DNA from: Pseudomonas brenneri | Lineage (GTDB): Bacteria > Pseudomonadota > Gammaproteobacteria > Pseudomonadales > Pseudomonadaceae | DNA length: 64,000 bases | Reading direction: 5' to 3' | NCBI RefSeq assembly: GCF_007858285.1 | Contig: NZ_VFIL01000004.1 | Coordinates: 1-64,000 of the forward strand | In this document: piece by piece, positions 63,312-64,000 of the stretch | Position numbering within the stretch: position 1 is the stretch's first letter | Layout: the number at the start of each line of letters is the position of its first letter | The notes under the pieces: model-generated | Seen by the model: only the letters and a program-made list of their open reading frames with translations | Told to the model about the DNA's origin: nothing | Databases searched by the model: none | Program-made: the position numbers and the translations under genes

Positions 63312-64000
63312 AAATCCTCGCCATCCGCCTGAAAAACCTCGCCTCCCTGGCCGGGCCGTTTGAGATCGACTTTACTGCCGAACCCCTGGCCAGTGCCGGG
63401 TTGTTTGCGATCACCGGGCCCACCGGTGCCGGTAAAAGCACACTGCTCGATGCCCTGTGCCTGGCACTGTTTGGTGCCGTGCCACGCCTGGGCGACACCG
63501 GCCAGGCGAAAATGCCCGATGCCGATACCGATATTTCCATCGGCGACCCACGCACCCTGATCCGACGCGGCACCGGGGGTGGTTATGCCGAGGTGGACTT
63601 TATCGGGGTCAGCGGGCGCCGCTACCGTGCGCGCTGGGAAGCCAACCGTGCCCGCGACAAGGCCAGCGGCAAGCTGCAGAACAGCCGGCAAAGCCTGATC
63701 GACCTGGACAGCGAGCAATTGCTGGCCAGCCAGAAAACCGAATACAAGACTCAGCTGGAACTGGCCCTGGGTCTGAATTTCGAGCAGTTCACCCGCGCCG
63801 TACTGCTGGCACAAAGTGAGTTCAGCGCCTTTCTCAAGGCCAACGACAATGAGCGCAGCGAATTGCTGGAAAAGCTCACCGACACTGCGCTCTACACCCA
63901 GCTGGGGCAGCGCGCGTTCGTCAAGGCCAGAGAGGCCAAGGAAGCCCACAAACTGCTGCAGGACCAGGCCAGCGGCGTCACGCCGCTGCCGGCCGAAGAC
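63308..64000 (+). CDS. sbcC: Exonuclease SbcCD, ATPase subunit SbcC (partial, runs off window)
   Basis: SbcC is the Rad50-like ATPase partner of SbcD. The first 231 residues are in the window: MKILAIRLKNLASLAGPFEI, the Walker A ITGPTGAGKSTLLDALCLAL, and the family stretch FTRAVLLAQSEFSAFLKAND (Q-loop region), leading into the first coiled-coil arm. The coiled coils, zinc hook and Walker B lie beyond the right edge. The ATG at 63308 overlaps the sbcD stop. Confidence 0.94.
   Translation, partial: MKILAIRLKNLASLAGPFEIDFTAEPLASAGLFAITGPTGAGKSTLLDALCLALFGAVPRLGDTGQAKMPDADTDISIGDPRTLIRRGTGGGYAEVDFIGVSGRRYRARWEANRARDKASGKLQNSRQSLIDLDSEQLLASQKTEYKTQLELALGLNFEQFTRAVLLAQSEFSAFLKANDNERSELLEKLTDTALYTQLGQRAFVKAREAKEAHKLLQDQASGVTPLPAED

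Overview
The window looks like a chromosome segment of a Pseudomonas, probably of the P. fluorescens group. Codon use is GC-rich, the intergenic gaps carry typical pseudomonad REP/BIME palindromes (TGTGGGAGCGGGCTTGCTCGCG and GTAGGAGCGAGCTTGCTCGCG types), and the gene order of the itaconate cluster matches what I recall of P. aeruginosa PA0877-PA0886. All assignments come from reading the sequence and recalling families; no database search was run.

Left edge (1-4760) is an AT-richer accessory segment. It holds the right end of an IS3-family element that has cut a tyrosine integrase gene, then four minus-strand genes that look like a small defence island: a DUF2971 protein, a DUF4263 (Shedu-type nuclease) protein, and an unrecognised 394-aa protein whose stop overlaps the start of a four-helix membrane protein. 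The segment ends at a tRNA-Cys gene.

Core part 1 (4761-25860): ggt, an MFS transporter, then a complete nosRZDFYL nitrous oxide reductase operon with a perfect ANR/DNR box upstream of nosR. Next comes an itaconate catabolic cluster (TRAP transporter dctPQM, ccl, ict, a PrpD-like gene, an acyl-CoA dehydrogenase, ich, and a divergent LysR regulator). Two near-identical 21-bp inverted repeats lie about 85 bp ahead of the two expected transcription units and look like operators of that regulator.

Core part 2 (25900-46600): a MipA-like outer membrane protein, an RstAB-type two-component system, miaE, an ANR-controlled universal stress protein, a DUF1289 protein, acnB with a large palindrome ahead of it, a SdaC-type transporter, a 2-hydroxyacid dehydrogenase, a phosphotransferase/SDR pair, a carboxymuconolactone decarboxylase-like gene divergent from a MocR regulator, a cupin, tag, a dctA-type transporter followed by two GntR regulators, and a Sel1-repeat protein.

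Core part 3 (46600-64000): gdhB; then a lower-GC, TTG-started gene for a dermonecrotic-toxin-like protein preceded by a good match to the HrpL (hrp) box, a candidate type III effector; a layered REP palindrome; a six-gene MoxR/Bat operon; a highly structured leader ahead of a small DUF3077/DUF6124-like gene; and sbcD with the start of sbcC, which runs off the window.

Most worth a second look: the unknown sensor/membrane gene pair next to the Shedu-like gene, the hrp-box effector candidate, the twin itaconate operators, the structured leader at 61468-61610, and the large palindrome upstream of acnB.
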